From: a bacterium
GTDB lineage: Bacteria; Krumholzibacteriota; Krumholzibacteriia; LZORAL124-64-63
Assembly (NCBI GenBank): GCA_018652925.1
Contig: JABIBH010000247.1
Coordinates: forward strand, 1 to 6,345
DNA length: 6,345 nucleotides
Direction of reading: 5' to 3'
Part shown: positions 1 to 6,151 of the stretch, piece after piece
Numbering within the stretch: the first letter of the stretch is position 1
How the letters are laid out: each line of letters opens with the position of its first letter
The notes under the pieces: model-generated
What the model was told of the DNA's origin: nothing
Seen by the model: the letters and a program-made list of their open reading frames with translations, nothing else
Database searches by the model: none
Position numbers and translations under genes: made by a program

Positions 1-2695
1 CTTCTTCGTGGTGCAAGTATCCAAACAGATCAACCATAATGGTATAATCTGCTACAAGCAGTTCTGATTCTACAGTGAAGTTACCACTGGCGTCAGTCTG
101 CACAACAAATGCTGGATTACCCAAGCTATCAAGACCCATTACCTGAGCATCAACTGCATTAGCACCAGCAGCTGTAATATGACCAGAAAGAGTTCCATAA
201 GCTTCGATAACTTCAAATGTCTCTGTGTAAACATCGTAACCAGCTTTAGCAATAGTGGCAGTGACGTTCCCTGTTTCAGCAGGAGTCAATGTCAACTCAG
301 TACCAACTACACTTGTAGTAGTACCAGCAGGATCAGTAGCATAGAGCGTAAATCCGGTTGGTGTTGCTGAAGCTATAACTGTACCTGGAAGGTTAAGAGC
401 AAACATATCACTCATACCTATGTCAGTAGTTACAGTCAAATCAGCAGAAGAAAATTGAGCTGCGGTAACTGTAATATCTTCAGTAAATAGACGGAATGTT
501 TCAGCAGGATCTTGACCAGCAATAGCCAGTGTTGGACCAAATTGAGCAGTGACTGTAAAGACTGCTTGACCATAAGCATCGGTAACAACAGGAGCTGTTG
601 AATAGTCAAGACCTTCAGCCCAAACATTGATTCCTGGCATAGGTGTAACACCGTCTGCGTCCATTACTGTAACAGTAACAGTAGTAGCAGTGAGTACATC
701 GATAGTTGTTGGGGAAATAGTCACAACAGCTGGAGTAATTGCCATCAGGTCGACCTGATAAGGCACATTGTTGTAGCCTGTAATAGTAAGAGTTACATCA
801 CCTGGATCAACAACTGGAACATCAAACAGAACAGTAGCATTACCAGAAACATCTGTAACAGCTGTTCCGTGAATTACACCACTACGATAAAGAGAAACAG
901 TTAAGCCCTCTTGGCCAGTAGCAACATCAAAGCTAGGGCTGTTCAGGTGAACAACTGGCATATGTGTTGCAACAATGTCTGTAGGAACTGCAGAACGAAC
1001 AACCATTGAACAGTCACCAAAGATGTTGTACTGCTCAATAATCTGTAAACCCTCATTACCTGCATAATAGTCTAGTGTATGCATTCCACCGTAGAAATAC
1101 AGAGCACCAATTGTATTTTCCTGATCAGCTACGAACAGGTCTACAATCTCTGTCTGCATAACGCATGGAGGAACCCATGCCGCATTTGTAGAAGCTGCAT
1201 AAGAAGCGATTCCACCTTTTGGAGCTGCTGGAGAACCAGCACGCAGCCAGGTTTCCGCAAAACATGCACTCACATTGAAGTCACCATTCTGGCATGCAAC
1301 ATCAATAATCCAAGGTTGCTTCCAACCGTTATCCAAGGCATTAATATCCGTGTTAGTAAAGCTTACAGAAGACCAGCTGGTTCCTGAACCGTGACCAATA
1401 TAGTTAACCAAGCTACGACCCTGGTTCATAGCTGCAGTGATACCTGCAGTTGATCCGCCGGCACCCTGATAAATCTGGTCAACTTCAGTAAAGCTGTATC
1501 CCAACAATGCATCACGAAGCAGATCACAACGTTCAGCATCAGTTGGTGAACCTTCATTACTGGCAATACCTGTTGCTTTTGCATACCAATCACCAGCTGC
1601 GCCAGTATCAGGATCACGCTCATAGCGGATAAACTTTTCAACTTGAGTCTGCGCTTCAGTTGCATTTGTTGCTGAAACACGAGATATGAAGAGGTCAGGA
1701 TAGCTATCGCCACCTTCAACCATTGCATACATAGGGTCAGAAATAGCACCCTCATAAGTTCCACTATTTGTTGGAATCTGAGCAATATCACCAACCAGGA
1801 TTACATAAGTAAGGCCTGCTGGGGAGTTGTATCGGTCAGTAATTGCGCCCTGGATACCAAGAACTGATCCACCAACAGATGATGAAGGTAGTAGTTCTGT
1901 AGCAATACCTTTTTGCTGTTTCCACTCAACAAGCGGGGAAACTGCACTTAGCAAAGCATCATTACAGACAATCAAAAGATTACCTGGTTCAGAAATTGTA
2001 GCGTAACGATTGCTTTCAAAGTTGCTGAAGTAGCCACTGTACATTTTTTCAAATTGTGAATCGATAGAACTACTTGCGCCAACTTTACTGTTAACACCAC
2101 CACTACCACTTGTGATAACGGCAACAGTCATACTTGTCATATAACGCAAAATACCACGAGTGGCATCGTACTGGAATGGGAAAGTGCGAACAGAAACACC
2201 ACGTACATCACGCATGATAAATGGCTCGCCAAGTTCAGCTTGAACAGAAGGCCATACCCCACCCTTGCTGTACAGTGGAGCAAATTCATGAGCCACTGAA
2301 GCAGGATCGATGTTACGTGTAATGTTGCCTTTTGAAGGCTCAACTGGAGCAACTTCAATTTCACTCCACTGAGAATCAACAATCCGCAGTTGAGGTTTTC
2401 CACTATTCGGAATTGCAACACTGGTACTCAATACTGGAAGCTGAGGAAGTCCTTTTTCCAAAGCATGAGCAGAACCAGGGAGAACAATCTGGCTGTATTC
2501 TTTACCATCGATTTCAACGGTATCGATTTCAAAGCCAGGGATCTCAATGTCGATAAGAATTTCCTGATGACCTTGAGCTGTTATAGCAGGTCCAGCAGGT
2601 AATGAAGTGTCTTGTGAAACCCAGGCTGCCGAGGCAACTCCGGATAGACAAATAAGTAGTGACAGCAATAATGCTGCAAAAGACTTCTGTTGCAT
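1..2695 (-). CDS. Secreted C25 (gingipain-type) cysteine protease, partial (C-terminus beyond left edge)
   Basis: The reading frame stays open for 898 codons from the ATG at 2695 to the window edge, so the C-terminus is missing. Residues 1-23 form a signal peptide (Lys4, hydrophobic core, cleavage near A-S-A at 21-23), so the protein is exported. Residues about 24-235 look like the propeptide region. The C25 catalytic domain spans about 240-565: an L-V-G-D motif ending at Asp303, an S-D-P-M-Y segment at 319-323, the catalytic G-H-G with His435, and V-A-C-Q-N-G-D with nucleophile Cys468. The His-to-Cys spacing of 33 equals that of RgpB (His211/Cys244). An F-G-D motif at 559-561 closes the domain. 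About 568-830 are Thr/Val-rich Ig-like beta domains, and from 834 a carboxypeptidase-regulatory-like domain begins. Family members cleave proteins outside the cell; gingipains prefer Arg or Lys, but specificity here cannot be read. A strong SD precedes the start. Arg codons are mostly CGT, suggesting high expression. Confidence 0.93.
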   Translation of the reverse strand, partial: MQQKSFAALLLSLLICLSGVASAAWVSQDTSLPAGPAITAQGHQEILIDIEIPGFEIDTVEIDGKEYSQIVLPGSAHALEKGLPQLPVLSTSVAIPNSGKPQLRIVDSQWSEIEVAPVEPSKGNITRNIDPASVAHEFAPLYSKGGVWPSVQAELGEPFIMRDVRGVSVRTFPFQYDATRGILRYMTSMTVAVITSGSGGVNSKVGASSSIDSQFEKMYSGYFSNFESNRYATISEPGNLLIVCNDALLSAVSPLVEWKQQKGIATELLPSSSVGGSVLGIQGAITDRYNSPAGLTYVILVGDIAQIPTNSGTYEGAISDPMYAMVEGGDSYPDLFISRVSATNATEAQTQVEKFIRYERDPDTGAAGDWYAKATGIASNEGSPTDAERCDLLRDALLGYSFTEVDQIYQGAGGSTAGITAAMNQGRSLVNYIGHGSGTSWSSVSFTNTDINALDNGWKQPWIIDVACQNGDFNVSACFAETWLRAGSPAAPKGGIASYAASTNAAWVPPCVMQTEIVDLFVADQENTIGALYFYGGMHTLDYYAGNEGLQIIEQYNIFGDCSMVVRSAVPTDIVATHMPVVHLNSPSFDVATGQEGLTVSLYRSGVIHGTAVTDVSGNATVLFDVPVVDPGDVTLTITGYNNVPYQVDLMAITPAVVTISPTTIDVLTATTVTVTVMDADGVTPMPGINVWAEGLDYSTAPVVTDAYGQAVFTVTAQFGPTLAIAGQDPAETFRLFTEDITVTAAQFSSADLTVTTDIGMSDMFALNLPGTVIASATPTGFTLYATDPAGTTTSVVGTELTLTPAETGNVTATIAKAGYDVYTETFEVIEAYGTLSGHITAAGANAVDAQVMGLDSLGNPAFVVQTDASGNFTVESELLVADYTIMVDLFGYLHHEE

Positions 2696-2700
2696 TTGCA

Positions 2701-2707
2701 ACTCCTT
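2701..2707 (-). promoter_or_regulatory. Ribosome binding site of the C25 protease gene
   Basis: Read on the minus strand this is AAGGAGT, five bases (2700-2696) before the ATG at 2695. It is a near-perfect Shine-Dalgarno sequence, and it fixes the start directly in front of a clear signal peptide. Confidence 0.85.
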
Positions 2708-2723
2708 CAGAGAGGAAATGAGT

Positions 2724-2729
2724 ATTATA
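2724..2729 (-). promoter_or_regulatory. Candidate -10 element of the protease gene
   Basis: On the minus strand a perfect TATAAT hexamer lies about 30 bases before the protease ATG, downstream of the terminator of the preceding gene. That is where a promoter would be expected. No good -35 hexamer sits at 16-18 bases; the nearest, TTACAT at 2756-2751, is spaced 21 bases away. The call rests on the -10 alone and on position. If correct, the 5' leader would be only about 20 bases long. Confidence 0.4.
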
Positions 2730-2796
2730 GAACTTTACTAATGGCGGGAGATGTAATTGTACAATATTTGACACTACTACACAATAGTTGAAAGAA

Positions 2797-2832
2797 GAAA
2801 TAACACCCCTGCCGAAACAGGGTCGTTATTTC
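2797..2832 (-). terminator. Rho-independent-type terminator after the lipoprotein gene
   Basis: A stem-loop with outer arms of 8 perfect pairs (2797-2804 with 2825-2832), a 2x2 internal mismatch, inner arms of 5 perfect pairs (CCCTG 2807-2811 with CAGGG 2818-2822) and a 6-base loop. On the minus strand the 3' arm runs into a T-rich tail (TTATTTCTTCTTTC). It lies 21 bases after the lipoprotein stop codon and upstream of the protease start, so it separates the two transcripts. The T-tract is interrupted by C residues, so some read-through is possible. Confidence 0.75.
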
Positions 2833-2853
2833 CGTAACTCGTTTGTTTACAAT

Positions 2854-3798
2854 CTATTCAATTGATCCTGCTGCATTGTCATCACAAAATACAGCCCATC
2901 GACCGGCAAAGAATCCACCTGGTCGGTTTGGAGCATGAGCGTATCCACCACCAAGTACTTCTTCTGGCTGCCTGTCTCTGTCAAAAAAGTGTCCCATAAA
3001 TACTCCGCCATCTTCTTCCTCAGATGCTCTCCATAATCCAGACAGGAATCCTTTTGGGCATAATTCGAGATCACCGAGTCGGAAGCCCATGAAATTGATT
3101 GAGCCAAGCTCGTTTTCCAAAACAAATGTTTCATTCATTCCGGCAATATCTTCAAGAATCAGCTCAGTGCTATAGGATGCTGTTTCAAAGTGAAGTACAT
3201 TCGGCTCTAGTGGTCCAAGAGTTGGATCTAGTGGTGGTTCAATAATTTCTACAAGCAATCCGTCAAAATGTGGTCCAGTGTGTGAAACCCACTCGATGGT
3301 TTGACGATCAGGTCGTGGCAATACAAGGTGATCACCAGGTCGTTCAAAACGAATCAATCTGCGGACAACAACAATACCTCTGTCAACAGACAACATACCT
3401 GACCAGTCAAGAGGAGTATAATCTTCAATATCTCCGTCTTCCATTCTTTCAAGTTGCCCAAATGTAACTCTCAGGAAAGTGAATCTAGGGCGTGTTGGAT
3501 CTTCCGGATCACCAGGATCTTCTCTGGCCTGATCTTCATAGTATAGAACTTCCGTATCTTCCTGAAGCGGATCGCCAGTATCTTCTTCTTCATCTTCAAG
3601 TTCGATCGCCTCAAAATAGGCAACACCAAAATCCGCATCTTCATCTGATGCGGTCAACCCACCGAATTCCAGATTCATATTCATATTTTCGTAATCATCT
3701 GTGGCGGTAGTGTCGAGAGCTGTTGTGCTGTCGTTGTCACAGCCTGCAAACATCATTGCTATTGCGAGAATCGCAATACTGAGTGTCAATTTCTTCAT
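2854..3798 (-). CDS. Acidic lipoprotein of unknown function with C-terminal G-x-F-x-G-x-W repeats
   Basis: A protein of 314 residues. The start at 3798 was chosen over the in-frame upstream start at 3897 because a perfect AGGAGG lies six bases before it and a lipoprotein signal follows at once: Lys2-Lys3, hydrophobic core, lipobox M-F-A-G-C with the lipidated Cys at 20. Asp at +2 would mean inner-membrane retention under the E. coli Lol rule, but that rule may not hold in this lineage. Residues about 27-105 are very rich in Asp and Glu. The middle region (about 100-245) is beta-like with many hydrophobic stretches. The tail has G-F-L-S-G-L-W (250-256), G-V-F-M-G-H-F (265-271) and G-F-F-A-G-R-W (295-301), a degenerate repeat seen in uncharacterised proteins of FCB-type candidate phyla (recalled, not searched). 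Cys247 and Cys305 flank the repeats and could form a disulphide. The gene stands alone, with its own leader and terminator. Function unknown. Confidence 0.88.
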   Translation of the reverse strand: MKKLTLSIAILAIAMMFAGCDNDSTTALDTTATDDYENMNMNLEFGGLTASDEDADFGVAYFEAIELEDEEEDTGDPLQEDTEVLYYEDQAREDPGDPEDPTRPRFTFLRVTFGQLERMEDGDIEDYTPLDWSGMLSVDRGIVVVRRLIRFERPGDHLVLPRPDRQTIEWVSHTGPHFDGLLVEIIEPPLDPTLGPLEPNVLHFETASYSTELILEDIAGMNETFVLENELGSINFMGFRLGDLELCPKGFLSGLWRASEEEDGGVFMGHFFDRDRQPEEVLGGGYAHAPNRPGGFFAGRWAVFCDDNAAGSIE

Positions 3799-3804
3799 TT
3801 CATT

Positions 3805-3810
3805 CCTCCT
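3805..3810 (-). promoter_or_regulatory. Ribosome binding site that fixes the lipoprotein start
   Basis: Minus-strand AGGAGG, six bases before the ATG at 3798. This consensus Shine-Dalgarno site decides against the longer in-frame start at 3897, which would place 33 unlikely residues before the lipoprotein signal. Confidence 0.88.
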
Positions 3811-3832
3811 GTTTAAAACCTCTGTTACATGT

Positions 3833-3853
3833 TCATGCAATGTATATGCATGA
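3833..3853. promoter_or_regulatory. Operator-like dyad in the leader of the lipoprotein gene
   Basis: Perfect inverted repeat with 7-base arms TCATGCA (3833-3839) and TGCATGA (3847-3853) around a 7-base AT-rich centre. It sits 35-55 bases upstream of the lipoprotein ATG. The 21-base size and symmetry fit a dimeric repressor site or a short RNA hairpin in the leader; the sequence cannot decide which. No bound factor can be named. Confidence 0.4.
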
Positions 3854-3871
3854 TGAATGCCAAAACAGGAC

Positions 3872-3891
3872 AACAAGCGTAACACGCTGTT
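3872..3891. other. Small stem-loop in the gap between terB-like and lipoprotein genes
   Basis: On the minus strand AACAGCG pairs with CGCTTGTT around a 5-base loop, with one bulged T. No clear T-run follows directly, so it is not a convincing terminator. An alternative overlapping pairing (GTAAC with GTTAC) also exists. It may be a leader structure of the lipoprotein mRNA or the weak end of the upstream operon. Confidence 0.3.
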
Positions 3892-3909
3892 ACTCAATGC
3901 ATTACATCG

Positions 3910-3915
3910 ATTATA
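3910..3915 (-). promoter_or_regulatory. Possible -10 element upstream of the lipoprotein gene
   Basis: A minus-strand TATAAT lies in a very AT-rich stretch just after the terB-like gene. No recognisable -35 box accompanies it. If used, it would give a leader of roughly 100 bases containing both the stem-loop and the dyad. In AT-rich DNA such a hexamer can occur by chance. Confidence 0.25.
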
Positions 3916-3965
3916 ATTAAATTATTTTCAGTTGGTTATGTACCTGGAGGGACAGTCTGTGATGA

Positions 3966-4409
3966 TTACTGTTTATTTACCCGTAGTTTCAGCGCAATCA
4001 GGTCTTTATGACCAAGCCCAAGCAAATTTGCCAGATTATGCATCAATGCATCTTCATGAGCCTCAAGATATCCATCGCTGTAAACTACCTGCCATAGTGC
4101 TTCAACAATCTTTAATTTGCCTGTGCGATCAAATTTTTCAGCGATCAAATTTGTAAACTGGAACATACCGGTTTTAGTATTGCGTTCATGCTCTGCAATT
4201 TCCAACAAAGTCACAGCGTCTTTTTGGTTCAATTCAAATTGATTGCTAACCGATGTGATTATTGTTTCCCTCTCAGAATCAGAGAACTCATCATCGGCAT
4301 AAGCAATTTCCAAAAGCAAAGCACATACTGCAACCGCAACAGATTGATCGTTTTCAGCTGGTGCATCAGTAATCGTATTATTAAAAAAATCTTTCAGTCC
4401 ACTAAACAT
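3966..4409 (-). CDS. TerB-like (tellurite-resistance B family) protein
   Basis: A soluble, all-helical protein of 147 residues with no signal peptide or membrane segment, so cytoplasmic. It has the two half-repeats typical of TerB-like folds: a first helix pair with L-L-L-E-I-A-Y-A-D-D (31-40) followed by Ser/Asp/Glu and E46, and a second with L-W-Q-V-V-Y-S-D-G (105-113) then E116, E119 and D120. In TerB such acidic residues bind divalent metal. The ATG at 4409 was chosen over an in-frame TTG at 4421 because GAGG (4419-4416) lies six bases before it. The gene starts one base after the alr stop, so it is probably translationally coupled to alr. No other ter genes are nearby, so a role in tellurite resistance is not implied; TerB-like domains also occur as stand-alone proteins of unknown function. 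Family call is good, function open. Confidence 0.85.
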   Translation of the reverse strand: MFSGLKDFFNNTITDAPAENDQSVAVAVCALLLEIAYADDEFSDSERETIITSVSNQFELNQKDAVTLLEIAEHERNTKTGMFQFTNLIAEKFDRTGKLKIVEALWQVVYSDGYLEAHEDALMHNLANLLGLGHKDLIALKLRVNKQ

Positions 4410-4410
4410 T

Positions 4411-5505
4411 TTATACCTCAACCCGTGGCAATGTTGCCGACGGTAATGTTAAAACTTCGTAAGGGATTGTATTCAACCAGTCAGCCATTTTCTCTGCAGT
4501 TATTTCATCGCCAAGTAGAACAGCACTATCTCCTGCTTTTGCTTCCGGTATGTTAGTTACATCAACCATTATCAAATTCATGCAAACCCTGCCTCGAACC
4601 GGGGCTTGCTGGCCATTTATCAAAACATGAGATCTTCCAGACAAACTGCGAGGATACCCATCGGCATAGCCAATTGGCAGAACAGCAATCCTGCTATCGA
4701 TTGGAGCTGCCCAGCTTCTTCCATAGCCAACAGTTTCTCCAGCAGGGACATTGCGAATCTGAGAGATTTTGCAAGTCCACCGCATTGCAGGCCTGAGTTC
4801 CAATTTACCCTTTGCAGTCACCAGGGTTTCACGCGATGGCCAGATGCCGTATGCAGATACTCCAACTCTTACAATCTGTCTTTCAGCTTCAGGCCACAAA
4901 ATTGCTGCAGCAGAACATGACATATGTTTTTCCAGATCAGTAGCACCAAGTTCAGTTAATAACTCTACTGCGTTTTCAAACTTGGCTGTTTGCTGTCTGG
5001 CAAAGCTGTGATCAGTAGTATCTTCAATATTTGCATAGTGACTTGAAATCCCAGCAATTCTGTCTACACCGATTATCTGAACAGCCTGCTTCAGTTCATT
5101 TTCAACAAGCCCCTGCCTGTTTACTCCAGTTTCAATTTTCAGATGAACTTTTGCAGACCCACCAGCATGTTCTGCAGCAAAAACAGAGGCAACAGTAATT
5201 TCGAGATCAAGAGATTCGGCTTGAACAGCTTCCTCTGAATTAACTGGCCCTAATATTATTATCGGTACAGTAATCCCGGCAGTTCGCAACCTTGCGGCTT
5301 CAACAAAAGAATGAACTCCAAGCAAATCTGCCCCGCCATCTATAAATGCCTTAGCAGCTAATTCAAGACCGTGGCCATAACCTTCAGATTTGACAACAAC
5401 CAGCAATCGCTTCTCACCTATTAAAGATCTGAAGCAACTAATGTTGTGGCACAGTGCTGAAGTGTTTACTTCTACCTGCGACCAATTAGTTAATACCGAT
5501 TGCAA
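4411..5505 (-). CDS. alr: Alanine racemase
   Basis: PLP-dependent interconversion of L- and D-alanine in the cytoplasm, supplying D-Ala for peptidoglycan. The 364-residue length is normal. With the TTG start at 5505 the PLP lysine of V-V-K-S-E-G-Y-G-H-G is Lys39, the same number as in the Geobacillus enzyme. Other active-site positions are present: Arg130 (G-V-N-R-Q-G), His156 (S-H-Y), Arg213 (V-R-V-G), the second catalytic base Tyr261 (G-Y-G-R), Cys308-Met309, and Tyr349 (P-Y-E-V). Asn310 replaces the Asp that follows Cys-Met in the Geobacillus enzyme (Asp313). No ATG lies near the N-terminus. TTG 5505 is preferred because AGGTGA stands five bases before it; GTG at 5514 and TTG at 5553 are alternatives. 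The gene overlaps the end of the DtxR-FeoA gene by about 20 bases and is followed after one base by the terB-like gene, so it is an operon member. Enzyme identity is near certain; the exact start is less so. Confidence 0.95.
   Translation of the reverse strand: MQSVLTNWSQVEVNTSALCHNISCFRSLIGEKRLLVVVKSEGYGHGLELAAKAFIDGGADLLGVHSFVEAARLRTAGITVPIIILGPVNSEEAVQAESLDLEITVASVFAAEHAGGSAKVHLKIETGVNRQGLVENELKQAVQIIGVDRIAGISSHYANIEDTTDHSFARQQTAKFENAVELLTELGATDLEKHMSCSAAAILWPEAERQIVRVGVSAYGIWPSRETLVTAKGKLELRPAMRWTCKISQIRNVPAGETVGYGRSWAAPIDSRIAVLPIGYADGYPRSLSGRSHVLINGQQAPVRGRVCMNLIMVDVTNIPEAKAGDSAVLLGDEITAEKMADWLNTIPYEVLTLPSATLPRVEV
4416..4419 (-). promoter_or_regulatory. Ribosome binding site of the terB-like gene, inside the end of alr
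   Basis: Minus-strand GAGG lies within the last sense codons of alr, six bases before the ATG at 4409. Ribosomes ending alr would pass over it, which supports coupled translation and decides the start. Confidence 0.75.
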
Positions 5506-6151
5506 AGATTTCACCTGCCACTTCTTTCTCCAGGGCAATTTCAGTAGCGCCAAGCCTTATAACGAACGTTGGTTTCTTTTGATGCAAACTGATTTCAGCT
5601 CCAGGCAATACTCCAAAAGAGTTTAACCTGTCCAGTCGATTATGAAAACTGGGCGATATAAAAACAATTCGTGCTTTCGCTCCAGGTGCGAAATCGGTCA
5701 AAGGCTTAACCAGTGAGTGCAGTTCTTTTTCGCTCCTCTGGCAACAGCTGCCTCTTGGAATACGTTTCCCATGTGGACATGTTGGCGGATGACCAAGCAA
5801 TGTGCATACTGAATCAGTAACTTCATCATTGAGAATATGTTCAAAGCGACAGGCAAATTTTGCACTGCTATCATCATCCTCACCCTGCAATAAATCAGAG
5901 TAAAGTCTTTCTGCCAGTCGCAATCGGCGAACAATGTTGGATGCCTTCTCTTCCCCTTGTGGAGTCAGTCTTTCTACATCACCATTTCGGGAAACCAAAT
6001 TTTTATTTTCCAGTTCTACCATCAACTCTTCATCTGAAAAATTGCGCGAAGCCGGTGACTCACCACAACTGAATGAATTGCCAGATTCTTTCTCAACCCA
6101 GATTCTACGTAGTAAATCTTCTACAGCATCTCTACGACTTCTATCCATCAT
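5486..6151 (-). CDS. DtxR-family metal-dependent regulator fused to a FeoA domain
   Basis: A 221-residue cytoplasmic protein. Residues about 1-70 form a short, divergent winged-helix region ending in L-T-P-Q-G-E (62-67). About 71-130 is the DtxR metal-binding and dimerisation domain: L-A-E-R at 79-82, C-R-F-E-H at 101-105 matching DtxR Cys102/Glu105/His106, then L-G-H-P and C-P-H-G-K. About 155-221 is a FeoA (SH3-like) domain with P-G-A-K-A and a G-V-L-P-G-A turn at 180-185. By family knowledge it would sense Fe(II) and control or assist FeoB. Asp12 stands where DtxR has Met10 (MntR has Asp8). The ancillary-site residues corresponding to DtxR His79 and His98 are Leu and Ala here. The usual recognition-helix region is acidic, so DNA binding is uncertain. 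Cysteines 116, 125, 136 and 137 cluster in the linker. The start overlaps the feoB stop (ATGA). An ATG one codon later (6148) is an alternative start. Confidence 0.9.
   Translation of the reverse strand: MMDRSRRDAVEDLLRRIWVEKESGNSFSCGESPASRNFSDEELMVELENKNLVSRNGDVERLTPQGEEKASNIVRRLRLAERLYSDLLQGEDDDSSAKFACRFEHILNDEVTDSVCTLLGHPPTCPHGKRIPRGSCCQRSEKELHSLVKPLTDFAPGAKARIVFISPSFHNRLDRLNSFGVLPGAEISLHQKKPTFVIRLGATEIALEKEVAGEIFAIGIN
5511..5516 (-). promoter_or_regulatory. Ribosome binding site that favours the TTG start of alr
   Basis: Minus-strand AGGTGA, lying inside the last codons of the DtxR-FeoA gene and five bases before TTG at 5505. It is the best-placed Shine-Dalgarno match among the three possible rare starts of alr and implies coupling to the upstream gene. 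Confidence 0.6.

Noticed and set aside
1..834. DNA repeats in the Thr/Val-rich tail of the protease
   Set aside because: The tail is compositionally biased with recurring GTT and ACT codons, but I found no long direct repeat; the similarity reflects Ig-like beta strands and codon bias.
179..1387. Short plus-strand open frames opposite the protease gene
   Set aside because: They have no SD site, no recognisable domains and are Ser/Thr/Cys-rich, as expected from the complement of a Thr/Val/Ala-rich coding sequence.
2768..2773. Plus-strand TTGACA as a -35 box
   Set aside because: No -10 hexamer follows at 16-18 bases and no plus-strand gene lies downstream.
2847..3134. Minus-strand open frame overlapping the lipoprotein gene's 3' end
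   Set aside because: Lies fully within the better supported lipoprotein frame, shows no domain and has no SD site.
3797..3803. Two-codon mini-frame (ATG AAA TGA) overlapping the lipoprotein start
   Set aside because: Probably a chance result of the sequence between SD and ATG; the true ATG is better spaced from the SD.
3872..3891. Stem-loop as the terminator of the feo-alr-terB operon
   Set aside because: The stem is short with a bulge, no T-run follows directly, and it lies about 75 bases past the stop; kept only as a structural feature.
3799..3897. Longer N-terminus for the lipoprotein starting at 3897
   Set aside because: It would put 33 residues before a complete lipoprotein signal, and it ignores the consensus AGGAGG placed six bases before the ATG at 3798.
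3966..4409. Tellurite resistance cluster
   Set aside because: Only one TerB-like gene is visible and none of the other ter genes surrounds it.
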